From the IMG/VR virus record IMGVR_UViG_3300023257_000007, positions 248,001 through 312,000 of that record: 64,000 bases of DNA; one strand, given 5' to 3'. Below, one piece after another: positions 7,732 to 16,230 of this stretch. How positions within the stretch are numbered: the first letter of the stretch is position 1; every line of letters starts with the position of its first letter. The position numbers were made by a program, and so were the translations under genes. The DNA is from a virus. The notes under the pieces were generated by a model that searched no databases, was not told the DNA's origin, and saw only the letters and a list, made by a program, of their open reading frames with translations.

Positions 7732-8622
7732 ATGGAAGAAAAAACAAAAATATTATTAAACGGCAAAGAAAATAAGAGCGAACTTATTAACTTACTTACA
7801 AAAGTTGATGTTTCTTGCTCTACTCGTGAACTAAATTCTGAGTTGATAGTTAAAATCAAACATTTTAACAAATGTATCGAAGAAAATATCGAATTCAGAA
7901 ATAAATTCAATGTTAATGAAAGATTTGAGTTCTTAGAAGATCTTACCAACATGATTATTGATGGTAAAGGTAACTCATTGATAGTTATAGGTGAAGGTGG
8001 ACTTGGTAAAACATTTACTGTATTAAGCACTTTATCAAAAAGAACAAAAACTGGATTTCTAAACCTTTTCAAGAAAAAAGAAGATGTTCACATAGTTAAA
8101 GGTTTCTCAACAGCTAGAGGTCTATATGATACATTATATGATAATAGAGATAAATTAATTTTATTTGACGACTGTGATTCAATCTTAGAAGATAAAACAG
8201 CTATTAATATTTTAAAATCAGCTTTAGATTCTTATGATACTAGAATCGTTACATGGTCTAAATTTTTGAAAAATAAAAACAATTATCCACAATCATTCGA
8301 ATTTACAGGTAGAATAATCTTTATCTCAAATAAAAAGAAAACTCAAATACCACAACCAATCTTAACAAGAGGTTATGTAGTTGATTTAGAAATGAGCAAT
8401 GGTGAGAAAATCGACAGAATGGCTCACATCATGCCAACACTTATCGAAGATAAAGGTAAAGGTAGATGGAGTTTAAATGATGGTTTTACGGCTTTAGAAT
8501 TCATTAGAATAAATATAGATGATGTTAAAGAACTAAGTATTAGAACATTAGTAGATGTTTTAAGAATAATGAAATCAAGAAAAAATTGGGAAAAATTAGC
8601 TTTATATACAATAACAGAATAA
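7732..8622 (+). CDS. AAA+-type ATPase
   Basis: 296 residues. Walker A GEGGLGKT at about residues 87-94, Walker B LILFDDCD at about 143-150, a sensor-like IIFISN at about 199 and an arginine in ILTRGY at about 215. These give a compact P-loop ATPase like those beside phage replication or DNA-handling genes. The N-terminal 80 residues are unassigned. No head or tail. The stop overlaps the next start (TAATG). The exact role (helicase loading, DNA packaging or other) cannot be told. Confidence 0.8.
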   Translation: MEEKTKILLNGKENKSELINLLTKVDVSCSTRELNSELIVKIKHFNKCIEENIEFRNKFNVNERFEFLEDLTNMIIDGKGNSLIVIGEGGLGKTFTVLSTLSKRTKTGFLNLFKKKEDVHIVKGFSTARGLYDTLYDNRDKLILFDDCDSILEDKTAINILKSALDSYDTRIVTWSKFLKNKNNYPQSFEFTGRIIFISNKKKTQIPQPILTRGYVVDLEMSNGEKIDRMAHIMPTLIEDKGKGRWSLNDGFTALEFIRINIDDVKELSIRTLVDVLRIMKSRKNWEKLALYTITE

Positions 8623-8912
8623 TGACAACATATATAACAGATATACCATCAGAATATATATTATATCTTGATAAAATAATCAGTGAATATTATAATATGA
8701 AATCTATAATTAGACCTAATAAAAGAATCATAAAATATGATTATTATTTTATAAGTATCAATAAATATAATGATAATTGTCTGTGTTATTCAGGTATGTG
8801 TTATTTACATGAACTCATAGGACCAACCAGTGAAACTATTAATTATGTTGATTGGTTAGAAAAACATAATTTAACATACAAATTAGAATCAACCAAATTA
8901 GGATTATTATGA
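8622..8912 (+). CDS. Small tailed protein, paralog of 8909-9205
   Basis: 96 residues from ATG 8622 (MTTYITDIPSEYILYLDKII); an upstream in-frame ATG at 8586 lies inside the ATPase. Ends ESTKLGLL. Nearly the same start, DKIISEYYNM helix and DWLxKxNL end as the next gene, so a recent tandem duplication. Confidence 0.8.
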   Translation: MTTYITDIPSEYILYLDKIISEYYNMKSIIRPNKRIIKYDYYFISINKYNDNCLCYSGMCYLHELIGPTSETINYVDWLEKHNLTYKLESTKLGLL

Positions 8913-9205
8913 CATTATATATAACAGACATACCTCAAAAAGAAATATTATATCTTGATAAAATAATCAGTGAATATTATAATATGGAAACTATAACTCG
9001 TAGTATTAATAGAATTAATTTCACATTATATGATTATATTTATATAAGTGTTGGTAAAAATTGTACTGAGGGATTATATTATTCAGATATGAATTATTTA
9101 AAACATATTAAAAAACAGAACCATAAAACTATCAATTATATTGATTGGTTGAAAAAGAATAATTTATTCTATAAATTAGAATCAGCCAAATTAGGATTAT
9201 TATGA
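8909..9205 (+). CDS. Small tailed protein, paralog of 8622-8912
   Basis: 98 residues, MTLYITDIPQKEILYLDKII, ends ESAKLGLL. Overlaps the previous gene by ATGA. The IDWLKKNNLFYKLES end also resembles 47991-48314 (FKNWLKEKELEYKLES) far to the right. Function unknown. Confidence 0.8.
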   Translation: MTLYITDIPQKEILYLDKIISEYYNMETITRSINRINFTLYDYIYISVGKNCTEGLYYSDMNYLKHIKKQNHKTINYIDWLKKNNLFYKLESAKLGLL

Positions 9206-9229
9206 TAATAAATTAATATATAAATTAGA

Positions 9230-9517
9230 ATGATATTAACAGATGAAATATTAAATGAAATAAAAGGATTTAAAAACCAATTTGCAATTTATATGCGTAA
9301 TGGTGATATATTTTATATACCAAAAGGTAGACCAGTTCAATATGCCGCTGGAAGAATGATAGCAAATTCTGAAAAACATAATACTATTGAAATAATTAAA
9401 TTTATTAATATTCTTTATTTTGTTATTGATGGTAAAAGATATGATTTTGAACTACCAACTGTAAAATTAACTAGATATCAAAAAATAATTAATTTTTTTA
9501 AAAGACCAACTTTCTAA
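9230..9517 (+). CDS. Hypothetical protein
   Basis: 95 residues: MILTDEILNEIKGFKNQF, then FAIYMRNGDIFYIPKGRP and a YFVIDGKRYDFELP hairpin, ends FFKRPTF. No head or tail. Sits three bases before the GluRS gene, probably co-transcribed. Not recognised. Confidence 0.7.
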   Translation: MILTDEILNEIKGFKNQFAIYMRNGDIFYIPKGRPVQYAAGRMIANSEKHNTIEIIKFINILYFVIDGKRYDFELPTVKLTRYQKIINFFKRPTF

Positions 9518-9520
9518 ATT

Positions 9521-10348
9521 ATGATAACACGAATTGCACCATCACCAACAGGATATTTTCATTTAGGAACTCTAAGAACTGCACTACTAAATTATTTAAT
9601 GGCAAGAGCAAACAATGGAACATTCATCCTTAGAATTGATGATACCGACCAAGAAAGAAATCAAAACACATTCACAAACTATATCTATAAACAAATGAAT
9701 AAATTTGGCCTTGATTATGATATAACTTTTAAACAATCAGAAAGATTAGACAGATATAAAGAAGTAGCATATAAAATAGGAACAAAAACTGAAAATGGTT
9801 ATGAATTAAATATGGGAGAATATTCAATGGTTATACTCAGAAATAACGGTTTTCCTACCTATAATTTCTGTTCAATTCTTGATGATTATGATTATGATGT
9901 TACAGATATAGTCAGAGGTGTTGACCATATCGCAAACGAATCTAAACAAAAAATTATATGGGATTTGATTTGTTATGTAGAAAGTGATAAACCTTTTCCT
10001 AATATAATTCATGCTGGTTTACTTTTTGAAGGAAATAAAAAGCTTTCTAAAAGAAGTGGTAATGGTCTAACAGAAGATTATTTAGATTTTAGTACTAATG
10101 CAATATTAAATTGGTTATTAAAATTTGGTTGGTCACATCCAGACCCAAACTTCGATAAGAAGTATCCTACATTAAATATGAATCAAATGATTAATTTATT
10201 CAATGATGGTAAAATCTCCGATAGAAATTGTAAAATAGATAAGGCTAAATTAAACTTTTTAAATAAAAAATGGAGATACTTAGAAAGAAAAGCTAATGAA
10301 AACTCTAAACTTTCTAAGTTTAATGAATTTAATAATGGTCTATTGTAA
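9521..10348 (+). CDS. gltX: Short glutamyl-tRNA synthetase (catalytic and stem-contact parts only)
   Basis: 275 residues. Class I signature PSPTGYFHLGTLRTALLN with the HIGH-type HLGT at residues 14-17, FILRIDDTDQER at about 35-46, DIVRGVDH at about 130 and a KMSKS-type KLSKRSG at about 173. After it come LLKFGWSHPD and SDRNCKIDKAKLNFLNKK, typical of GluRS rather than GluQ-RS. Bacterial GluRS is about 470 residues; the anticodon-binding C-terminal part is missing. The protein ends FNNGLL, reminiscent of the tail. It may charge a restricted tRNA set or have another adenylate-transfer role (inference). Confidence 0.82.
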   Translation: MITRIAPSPTGYFHLGTLRTALLNYLMARANNGTFILRIDDTDQERNQNTFTNYIYKQMNKFGLDYDITFKQSERLDRYKEVAYKIGTKTENGYELNMGEYSMVILRNNGFPTYNFCSILDDYDYDVTDIVRGVDHIANESKQKIIWDLICYVESDKPFPNIIHAGLLFEGNKKLSKRSGNGLTEDYLDFSTNAILNWLLKFGWSHPDPNFDKKYPTLNMNQMINLFNDGKISDRNCKIDKAKLNFLNKKWRYLERKANENSKLSKFNEFNNGLL

Positions 10349-11020
10349 AGATTCACCAAGTTTTAAAGCAACTTCTACTGAAGCTCTTACATCATTTTCA
10401 CAATATTCAACAATGGTTTGAATATCATTCTTTTGATGAAAATATTCATAAACATCAGCACCACTTATCTTTTGCTTAGGTGATTCAACTCCTAAAACAT
10501 AACACACTTCTTCTAATGAAGAATATTCACGAGAACCTGCTTTCCAAATATCACTTAATTCAATTAAATTCATTTCCCAAGGTTTCTTACCTTCTACTCT
10601 TAATAAAAAAGGCAGTTTTATTCCATATTTAAAATATTTCTTATTTAATAAAGGTATGTCAAATCCTGTAATATTATAACCACCTAGACTAAAGTTGTTA
10701 TTATTAGCATTAATAATGACTTTATTGAATTTATTCAAAATGTCTGTTTCATCACCGTGAAATGATTTTATAATCCATTCATCATTAATAAAATGCGACA
10801 TAGATATACAAACAATTTTATTATATTCATGTAAAAGAGGACCCTTCATAGGATATAGTTCTTCTAGTGGTTTATCCCAACTTTTATCATATACTGATTT
10901 CTTTTTTTGTTTATTATTGAAAACTTTAAAACCAATTGGATCTAAAGATTCAAATTCATGTATATCTTTGTATTCAGTACTCGTTTCAATATCAAAAAAT
11001 AAGCAAGTATAATTGTTCAT
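10340..11020 (-). CDS. DEDDy 3'-5' exonuclease
   Basis: 226 residues. Exo I FFDIETST at about residues 9-16, Exo II with GGYNITGFDIPLL at about 112-124, Exo III YCENDVRASVEVALKL near the C-terminus, giving the Y-x-x-x-D spacing of DEDDy enzymes. It matches the stand-alone PolB-type exonuclease domain used in phage DNA metabolism or proofreading. Overlaps the 3' end of GluRS on the opposite strand. Confidence 0.82.
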   Translation of the reverse strand: MNNYTCLFFDIETSTEYKDIHEFESLDPIGFKVFNNKQKKKSVYDKSWDKPLEELYPMKGPLLHEYNKIVCISMSHFINDEWIIKSFHGDETDILNKFNKVIINANNNNFSLGGYNITGFDIPLLNKKYFKYGIKLPFLLRVEGKKPWEMNLIELSDIWKAGSREYSSLEEVCYVLGVESPKQKISGADVYEYFHQKNDIQTIVEYCENDVRASVEVALKLGESLQ

Positions 11021-11057
11021 ATAATTTTTTTCTTTTTATATATTTGTTAGTGTAAAA

Positions 11058-11080
11058 CACACAAGTCTTTAGCTTGTGTG
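11058..11080 (+). repeat. Left-end hairpin of the tnpB element
   Basis: Perfect 8-bp stem CACACAAG / CTTGTGTG around loop TCTTTAG. Confidence 0.75.
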
Positions 11081-11160
11081 ATGTAAGCGATTAAAATGGT
11101 AAAAAAACCATTATATTTTAATTATATATACTTACAGAAGAAAAAAGTTTTTTGTAAAAA

Positions 11161-12327
11161 ATGTTAAAATCATATAAATATAGATTATATCCAAATCAAG
11201 ATCAAAAAGAATTAATGTCAAAAATTTTTGGTCAAGTAAGATTTGTATATAACCTTGGTTTAGAAACAAAAACATTAGCATATGTTGGAAATAAAACCAA
11301 TTATACTTGTTTTGATTTAAATAAACAAATAACTGAACTTAAAAAAACAGATGCCCCTTGGCTTAAAGAAAGTCCATCACAGGCATTACAAATGTCTATG
11401 AGAAACCTGGATAATGCTTATACAAATTTTTTTAAAGGTGCCGGGTTTCCTAAATTCAAGTCAAAATATACAAAACAATCATTCCAATTACCACAAGGTG
11501 TATTTTTAAGTGAAAATAATAAACAAATTTATATACCTAAACTAAAACTGGTTGATATTGATTTACACAGAGAATTTAAAGGTGACATAAAGACAATAAC
11601 AGTAAGCAAAACAACAACAAACAAATATTATATCAGCATTTTAGTTGATAATAAAAAAGAATTACCTGAAAAGAAACCAATTAAATTAGAAACAACAGTT
11701 GGAATTGATTTGGGTATTAAAGATTTTGCTATCACTTCAGATGGAAAGAAATTCAAGAACCACGATTTCTTTAAATCTTCAATGAAAAAGTTAAGGGTGG
11801 AACAGCGATCCCTTAGTAGAAAACAAAAAGGATCAAACCATTACAACAAACAAAAATTAAAGGTTGCCTTGTTACACGAACACACTAGAAACCAACGAAA
11901 AGATTATTTACATAAAATAAGTAAATATTTGGTAGATAATTATGACACAATTTGTATCGAAAATCTTGGTGTAAGTAATATGGTTAAAAACCATAACCTT
12001 GCTCGTGCTATAAGTGATATGGGTTGGGGTGAATTTAAATCAATGGTTGATTATAAATGTGAATGGTATGGTAAAAATTTAAGTATAATTGGTAGATTTG
12101 ATCCATCAAGCAAAACATGCTCTAATTGTGGTTCAATCAATAAAGAATTGACTTTGAAAGATAGGGAATGGATTTGCTCTAAATGTGGAATAGAACATGA
12201 CAGGGATATAAATGCTGCAATAAATATAAGAAATTTTGGGTTGAGGAACCAACCCAGCGTCACCCAAAGTGAATGGTTACATTGTGCTTGTGGCGTAGAA
12301 ACACATCAGTCTTTAGCTGATGTGTAG
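11161..12327 (+). CDS. tnpB: TnpB, RNA-guided endonuclease of IS200/IS605 elements
   Basis: 388 residues. N-terminal helix-turn-helix/WED-type region (SYKYRLYPNQDQKELMSKIF). RuvC-like nuclease with catalytic Asp in VGIDLGIKDF (about 183), Glu in CIENLGVSNM (about 265) and Asp in HDRDINAA (about 345), and a four-Cys zinc ribbon (CSNCG...CSKCG). All expected catalytic residues are present. The last codons (THQSLADV) form the right-end hairpin; the guide RNA would come from this 3' end and the flank. Confidence 0.9.
   Translation: MLKSYKYRLYPNQDQKELMSKIFGQVRFVYNLGLETKTLAYVGNKTNYTCFDLNKQITELKKTDAPWLKESPSQALQMSMRNLDNAYTNFFKGAGFPKFKSKYTKQSFQLPQGVFLSENNKQIYIPKLKLVDIDLHREFKGDIKTITVSKTTTNKYYISILVDNKKELPEKKPIKLETTVGIDLGIKDFAITSDGKKFKNHDFFKSSMKKLRVEQRSLSRKQKGSNHYNKQKLKVALLHEHTRNQRKDYLHKISKYLVDNYDTICIENLGVSNMVKNHNLARAISDMGWGEFKSMVDYKCEWYGKNLSIIGRFDPSSKTCSNCGSINKELTLKDREWICSKCGIEHDRDINAAINIRNFGLRNQPSVTQSEWLHCACGVETHQSLADV
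12301..12325 (+). repeat. Right-end hairpin of the tnpB element
   Basis: Perfect 9-bp stem ACACATCAG / CTGATGTGT with loop TCTTTAG, overlapping the tnpB stop. The loop equals that of the left hairpin, but the stem sequence differs. Confidence 0.75.
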
Positions 12328-12408
12328 TTCATAGTCTAGAATGGTCAAAAATATTTTAATATTTTGAAAAATTTCCTTATATTAATATTAATTAACTTAA
12401 AACTAAAA

Positions 12409-12729
12409 ATGAAAAGTTTAGTAATAAATATAAAAAATGAAAAACATTGGATAAAAATCCAAAATGAATTAAAAAAACATTTTAAATGGGATGTATCATA
12501 CCGTATTATGATTAAAAAAGATAATTACGAATATTTAAATGAATATAATATTGGTATATCATTAACCACATTTAGTACAATAAAAGAAAAATATAAAATA
12601 CATCTTTGGATAAAAGATGAATATCTTCACACTATTGATGGTGATGATACTAATATTAATGAACACTATTGTAAAGATATAGATGAATTGTTAGAAATGT
12701 ACACCTCACATAAATTAGGATTAATATAA
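12409..12729 (+). CDS. Small tailed protein, family with 13070 and 13366
   Basis: 106 residues from ATG 12409 (MKSLVINIKNEKHWIKIQNE); the longer frame from 12364 would start inside the element flank. Ends SHKLGLI. Shares 'LVINIxNxKHW', 'KIHLWIKD' and 'YCKDxDELLEMY' with 13070-13369, and less with 13366-13650. Function unknown. Confidence 0.78.
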   Translation: MKSLVINIKNEKHWIKIQNELKKHFKWDVSYRIMIKKDNYEYLNEYNIGISLTTFSTIKEKYKIHLWIKDEYLHTIDGDDTNINEHYCKDIDELLEMYTSHKLGLI

Positions 12730-12730
12730 T

Positions 12731-13069
12731 ATGAATAAAAAAGCAATATTAGCAATAAAAGTCACAAATAAACAAGAATGGTCTGATGTTGAAGATTATT
12801 TCTTAAATAAAGGTATAACTTGGGCATGTCTATCAAATGATAATAAATATGATCCAGACAAAGATTATCTAGGACAATCTTTTCTAACATATATTTCATA
12901 TATAATTGATGATTTATCAGAATATATAATCAGTGCAGAAAAAGATCATTTATATACTATTGATGGAAAACTAATAGAAAGAGTTAAATCTTTTACTTTA
13001 TTTATTGATAAATGGGACAAACCAATATTTGATGAATATATAGAAGGAAATAAAATGGGACTATTATAA
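12731..13069 (+). CDS. Small tailed protein
   Basis: 112 residues: MNKKAILAIKVTNKQEWSD, FLNKGITWACL, ends EGNKMGLL. Has the strand, helix, 'G-(I/Y)-x-W' pattern of the general small tailed fold. It splits the 12409/13070 paralog pair, so cassettes have been inserted between duplicates. Confidence 0.78.
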   Translation: MNKKAILAIKVTNKQEWSDVEDYFLNKGITWACLSNDNKYDPDKDYLGQSFLTYISYIIDDLSEYIISAEKDHLYTIDGKLIERVKSFTLFIDKWDKPIFDEYIEGNKMGLL

Positions 13070-13369
13070 ATGGATAGTTTAGTAATAAATATAGATAATA
13101 AAAAACATTGGAAAGAAGTCCAATGTGAACTATTGGAATGTTTTGAATGGGATAGTTCATATGTTAATATTAAGTACATGTCTGATTATAATCTAGCTGT
13201 ATCATTAACTCAAAGTGATTCACTAAGCGAACAACACAAAATACACCTTTGGATAAAAGATGGTATTATTGATATGAAAGGAGGAAATTACGATAGAGAT
13301 ATATACTACTGCAAAGATGTAGACGAATTATTAGAAATGTACAATTGGCATAAATTAGGATTAATATGA
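13070..13369 (+). CDS. Small tailed protein, paralog of 12409-12729
   Basis: 99 residues: MDSLVINIDNKKHWKEVQCE, HKIHLWIKDG, YYCKDVDELLEMY, ends WHKLGLI. Clear duplicate of 12409-12729. The next gene overlaps by ATGA. Confidence 0.8.
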   Translation: MDSLVINIDNKKHWKEVQCELLECFEWDSSYVNIKYMSDYNLAVSLTQSDSLSEQHKIHLWIKDGIIDMKGGNYDRDIYYCKDVDELLEMYNWHKLGLI

Positions 13370-13650
13370 TATGTTTAATAATAGAAATAGAAAATAAAAA
13401 ACACTGGGAAATTGTTAACAATGAACTAAAGGAACATTTTTCTTGGGCTAATTATTATTATCAAACACAGTATACAGTTGGTTTTAATCTTGTAGTTTCT
13501 TTACCTATAGTAGATACTACGTTCCGTGAAAAATATAAAATATATCATTATTCACATGAAGCATCAATGCATTTATTAGAAAATTGTTTTTGTAAAGATG
13601 TAAACGAACTATTAATAAAATTAACAGCAAACAAATTAGGATTAATATAA
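13366..13650 (+). CDS. Small tailed protein, third family member
   Basis: 94 residues: MICLIIEIENKKHWEIVNNE, CKDVNELLIKL, ends ANKLGLI. More diverged than the other two. A still more distant member is 19624-19926 on the minus strand. Confidence 0.78.
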   Translation: MICLIIEIENKKHWEIVNNELKEHFSWANYYYQTQYTVGFNLVVSLPIVDTTFREKYKIYHYSHEASMHLLENCFCKDVNELLIKLTANKLGLI

Positions 13651-13656
13651 ATAACT

Positions 13657-14547
13657 ATGAACTTAGAAAAAGCATTAAAACTCTATGATAAACTGAAAAA
13701 AATTAGTGATAATTTTATCCTAGCCGGATCAGCTCGCAGAAAGAAACAAGGCGACCTTCATGATTTAGATATAATCTATCATGGAAAAAATATATCTATT
13801 ATAGAAGGAGAATCTATTATAGTCAATGGTGATGATATGAAAAGAATTAAGTTAGATGGTGAACAAATTGATATACATACATGTTCTACTGAAAAATTAG
13901 GTTCTATGTTACTTTATTTCACTGGTTCTAAAACTTATGGTATAAAACTCAGATATAAAGCTAAGAAAATGGGCTATAAACTTAATAGATGGGGTTTATT
14001 TGAAGGTGAAATTTGTTTAGCATCTAAAACAGAGAAAGATATTCTTGATATATTAGGTGAAGAATGGATTACACCAGAAGAAAGAAACTTAGGTGATAAC
14101 ATACTTCTAGACGAAAACAAAAGCGTTGTTAAAGCATTTAGATATTTAGCTCTTTACTGTACTATGAAAAATGATTATTTCAGATCAAGAGCATATAGTG
14201 CAGCGGCAGACATTTTGGGTGGTTTAGAAAATATTAGAGAATTAGTATCAACAGATGAATTAATGGAAATTGAAGGCATTGGTAAATCTATTAATAAAAA
14301 AGTAGAAGAATTCTTAGATACAGGTTCTATTGTGAAACTTAAAGAATATATGGAAGAAATACCAGAAGAGATTTTATCTTTGACTGAACTTGATGGTGTT
14401 GGTCCTAAAAAAGCATATACTATTTGGAAAGAATTAGGTATAATGTCAAGAGAAAAATTAAAAGAGGCTTGTGAAAAAAGAATGATTTCTCAAATCAAAG
14501 GTTTCGGAGTAAAAACAGAAGATAGTATATTAAATCAATTAAAATGA
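13657..14547 (+). CDS. Family X DNA polymerase with permuted domain order
   Basis: 296 residues. The nucleotidyltransferase palm comes first: LAGSARRKKQGDLHDLDII (residues 22-40) holds the GS and RR of family X and metal-binding D36 and D38; the third Asp is D72 in EQIDIHT. A thumb-like part follows (GYKLNRWGLF at 105-114, ITPEERN at 137-143). The 8-kDa and fingers parts, normally N-terminal in family X, come last: RSRAYSAAADI (176-186), then helix-hairpin-helix motifs IEGIGKSINKKV, LDGVGPKKAYTI and IKGFGVKTEDSI. All catalytic residues are present, so it is probably an active repair-type polymerase; the permutation is the surprise. Overlaps the next gene by ATGA. Confidence 0.82.
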   Translation: MNLEKALKLYDKLKKISDNFILAGSARRKKQGDLHDLDIIYHGKNISIIEGESIIVNGDDMKRIKLDGEQIDIHTCSTEKLGSMLLYFTGSKTYGIKLRYKAKKMGYKLNRWGLFEGEICLASKTEKDILDILGEEWITPEERNLGDNILLDENKSVVKAFRYLALYCTMKNDYFRSRAYSAAADILGGLENIRELVSTDELMEIEGIGKSINKKVEEFLDTGSIVKLKEYMEEIPEEILSLTELDGVGPKKAYTIWKELGIMSREKLKEACEKRMISQIKGFGVKTEDSILNQLK

Positions 14548-14732
14548 GAACAAATAGAATTAATAGAGAATTATTAAAAAAATTACGCAAATCTAAAAGA
14601 TCTGGTAAAGGTTATGATTTAAACGATATAGTAGAAGTTGAATTAAATGTTATTGAAAATTATTATAAAAAAATTGAAATACTGAAAGAATTGCAGGAAT
14701 TATATCCGAATTTAGAAAACGATGAAGAGTAA
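14544..14732 (+). CDS. Small charged protein
   Basis: 62 residues, MRTNRINRELLKKLRKSK, helical, ends LYPNLENDEE. Translationally coupled between the polymerase and the next gene (ATGA and an 11-base overlap). Function unknown; possibly a polymerase accessory by position only. Confidence 0.68.
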   Translation: MRTNRINRELLKKLRKSKRSGKGYDLNDIVEVELNVIENYYKKIEILKELQELYPNLENDEE

Positions 14733-15354
14733 AGAGTTTATATTAAATACAATTGAAGCTATTAAGTCTAATAACTATGATGATCTATCTTCTGATTTAG
14801 GATATCTTTGGTCTGTTGAAAAAAATCTATATCAAGAATATGAAGATTATGATAATGTATTTATTACAGATGGAATAATGGATGTTTGGTTAAGATTAAA
14901 TGATATTAAAACAGAAAATTATACATTTAATACATTAACTAAAAATAAACAAACCGCAAGTTTATTTGAAAAGATGAATTTAAGAAATAAACATAAAGTA
15001 TATTATTGGAAATATATGAATATGAATTCAGAAGATTGGAAATTTACTAATAAAGGAATTGAATTTAGAGGTTATACACGTGGTAGTAAACATGATTTTG
15101 AACAGGGAAAATCTATTGAAGCACATAGTAACATTGGTTTAAATTATTTTAAAAATGTCTATCCAAAGAAAATCTATTTAAAGAAGACAACAGGTAAATT
15201 TCTATGGAAGAAAACAACATTAGAACCAATAATGATTGTACAAAAAGTACTATTCGGTTATTTAGTCTTAGAAATAAACAAAACAAAAAGTTTCAAAAAG
15301 AAACTACAAGAATATAAAGAGTCTATTAAAGAATTAGACTTATCCACTCAATAA
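14722..15354 (+). CDS. Hypothetical protein
   Basis: 210 residues: MKSKEFILNTIEAIKSNN, an all-helical start, then GIEFRGYTRGSKHDFEQGKS and a basic C-terminus (KSFKKKLQEYKESIKEL). No head or tail. Last gene of the polymerase operon; a strong terminator follows at once. Not recognised. Confidence 0.72.
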   Translation: MKSKEFILNTIEAIKSNNYDDLSSDLGYLWSVEKNLYQEYEDYDNVFITDGIMDVWLRLNDIKTENYTFNTLTKNKQTASLFEKMNLRNKHKVYYWKYMNMNSEDWKFTNKGIEFRGYTRGSKHDFEQGKSIEAHSNIGLNYFKNVYPKKIYLKKTTGKFLWKKTTLEPIMIVQKVLFGYLVLEINKTKSFKKKLQEYKESIKELDLSTQ

Positions 15355-15375
15355 AGGCTTATTCAAGCCTTTTTT
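15353..15375 (+). terminator. Rho-independent terminator
   Basis: Stem AAAGGCTT / AAGCCTTT around loop ATTC, followed by a T-run. The clearest intrinsic terminator in the window; it begins at the stop of 14722-15354. Confidence 0.85.
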
Positions 15376-15393
15376 CATTTCAAATATTTTATT

Positions 15394-15403
15394 TTAATAT
15401 ATA
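15394..15403 (+). promoter_or_regulatory. TTAATATATA box
   Basis: TTAATATATA six bases before ATG 15409, directly after the terminator; starts the LRR block. Confidence 0.5.
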
Positions 15404-15408
15404 GGTTC

Positions 15409-15783
15409 ATGAAATATCTAAATAGATATAATGAGTCTAAACCGAATGAAGAAAATCTTTTTAAGTATTTTAAAAATGTTTTGTCTAAATATGAGAATTT
15501 TAAAGAGATTGTGTTTGAAAAATTTCTTGTAACAAATATCAATAATAAATATGATTCTTTTCAATATGCTGCAGAATTTAACACTCTTTATAAACCTGGT
15601 TTAGAAATAGAAATTGAAGATTTATATAAAGTCTCAATATTAGGACTTGAAATTAAAAAAGAATTAAACTTAAAAGAAGTAAGGTTTGAACAACACACAC
15701 ACTCAAGTTATTTTATATTAATTACAAAAGATATATCAGAATATAAAGAAATGATTGAAGGAAATAAAATGGGTTTAATATAA
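15409..15783 (+). CDS. Head-and-tail small protein
   Basis: 124 residues. Head MKYLNRYNESKPNEEN, tail EGNKMGLI. The body has a helix (LFKYFKNVLSKYENF) and strands with a HTHSSYFILITKD segment. Not recognised. First gene after a promoter box. Confidence 0.78.
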   Translation: MKYLNRYNESKPNEENLFKYFKNVLSKYENFKEIVFEKFLVTNINNKYDSFQYAAEFNTLYKPGLEIEIEDLYKVSILGLEIKKELNLKEVRFEQHTHSSYFILITKDISEYKEMIEGNKMGLI

Positions 15784-16230
15784 ATGAAATATTTAAAAAC
15801 ATATAATCGAATGATAAATGAGATTTCAGTTAACGAAAATCAATTAATTAAACAACATTTAAGTAGTGATGGTAAATCATTAAATATAGGTAATTTAAAT
15901 TTAACTGAATTACCTGAATTACCTGAAGGTTTAGAAAGATTATATTGTACTAATAACCAATTAACTAAATTACCTAAATTACCAAAAGGATTAGAAAGAT
16001 TATATTGTGATAATAACCAATTAACTGAATTACCTGAATTACCTAAAGGATTAAAATATTTATATTGTGGTAATAACAAATTAACTAAATTACCTGAAAT
16101 ACCTAAAGGATTAAGAGAATTATATTGTCATGATAACCAATTACCTTATGATAATTTAGAAAAATATTGGGAATGGTTTTGGAAAGAAAATCCAGACCTT
16201 CACAATGCAAAAAAAATGGGATTATATTAA
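15784..16230 (+). CDS. LRR protein with head and tail, 4 repeats
   Basis: 148 residues. Head MKYLKTYNRMINEISVNENQ, N-cap with SSDGKSLNIGNLNL, four 20-residue LPELPKGL repeats, C-cap DNLEKYWEWFWKENPD and tail NAKKMGLY. The head has the I-N-E motif seen after several heads. The stop overlaps the next start. Confidence 0.85.
   Translation: MKYLKTYNRMINEISVNENQLIKQHLSSDGKSLNIGNLNLTELPELPEGLERLYCTNNQLTKLPKLPKGLERLYCDNNQLTELPELPKGLKYLYCGNNKLTKLPEIPKGLRELYCHDNQLPYDNLEKYWEWFWKENPDLHNAKKMGLY

Larger units (their letters stand above)
11058..12348 (+). mobile_element. IS200/IS605-type element carrying only tnpB
   Basis: Bounded by two hairpins with the same 7-base loop TCTTTAG: left 11058-11080 and right 12301-12325. 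Between them is tnpB alone, with no Y1 transposase tnpA, so it would need to be moved in trans. The exact ends are not certain; a GGTCAA at 12343-12348 is a plausible right-end boundary. The element lies between the exonuclease start and the 12409 gene without breaking either. Confidence 0.7.

Noticed and set aside
7608-8072. A 154-residue minus-strand frame opposite the ATPase
   Set aside because: Low-complexity Ser/Leu/Phe composition, and it overlaps a gene with clear Walker motifs; a shadow.
9521-10348. GluQ-RS (tRNA modification enzyme) instead of GluRS
   Set aside because: The KLSKR motif and the SDRNCKIDKAKLNFLN segment after it fit GluRS; GluQ-RS lacks that segment. Length alone resembles GluQ-RS, so some doubt remains.
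15840-16079. Long minus-strand open frames opposite LRR genes (also near 20792-21037, 29023-29235)
   Set aside because: They arise because the antisense of the repeat lacks stops; they have no independent start context, and the sense strand carries head, caps and tail.
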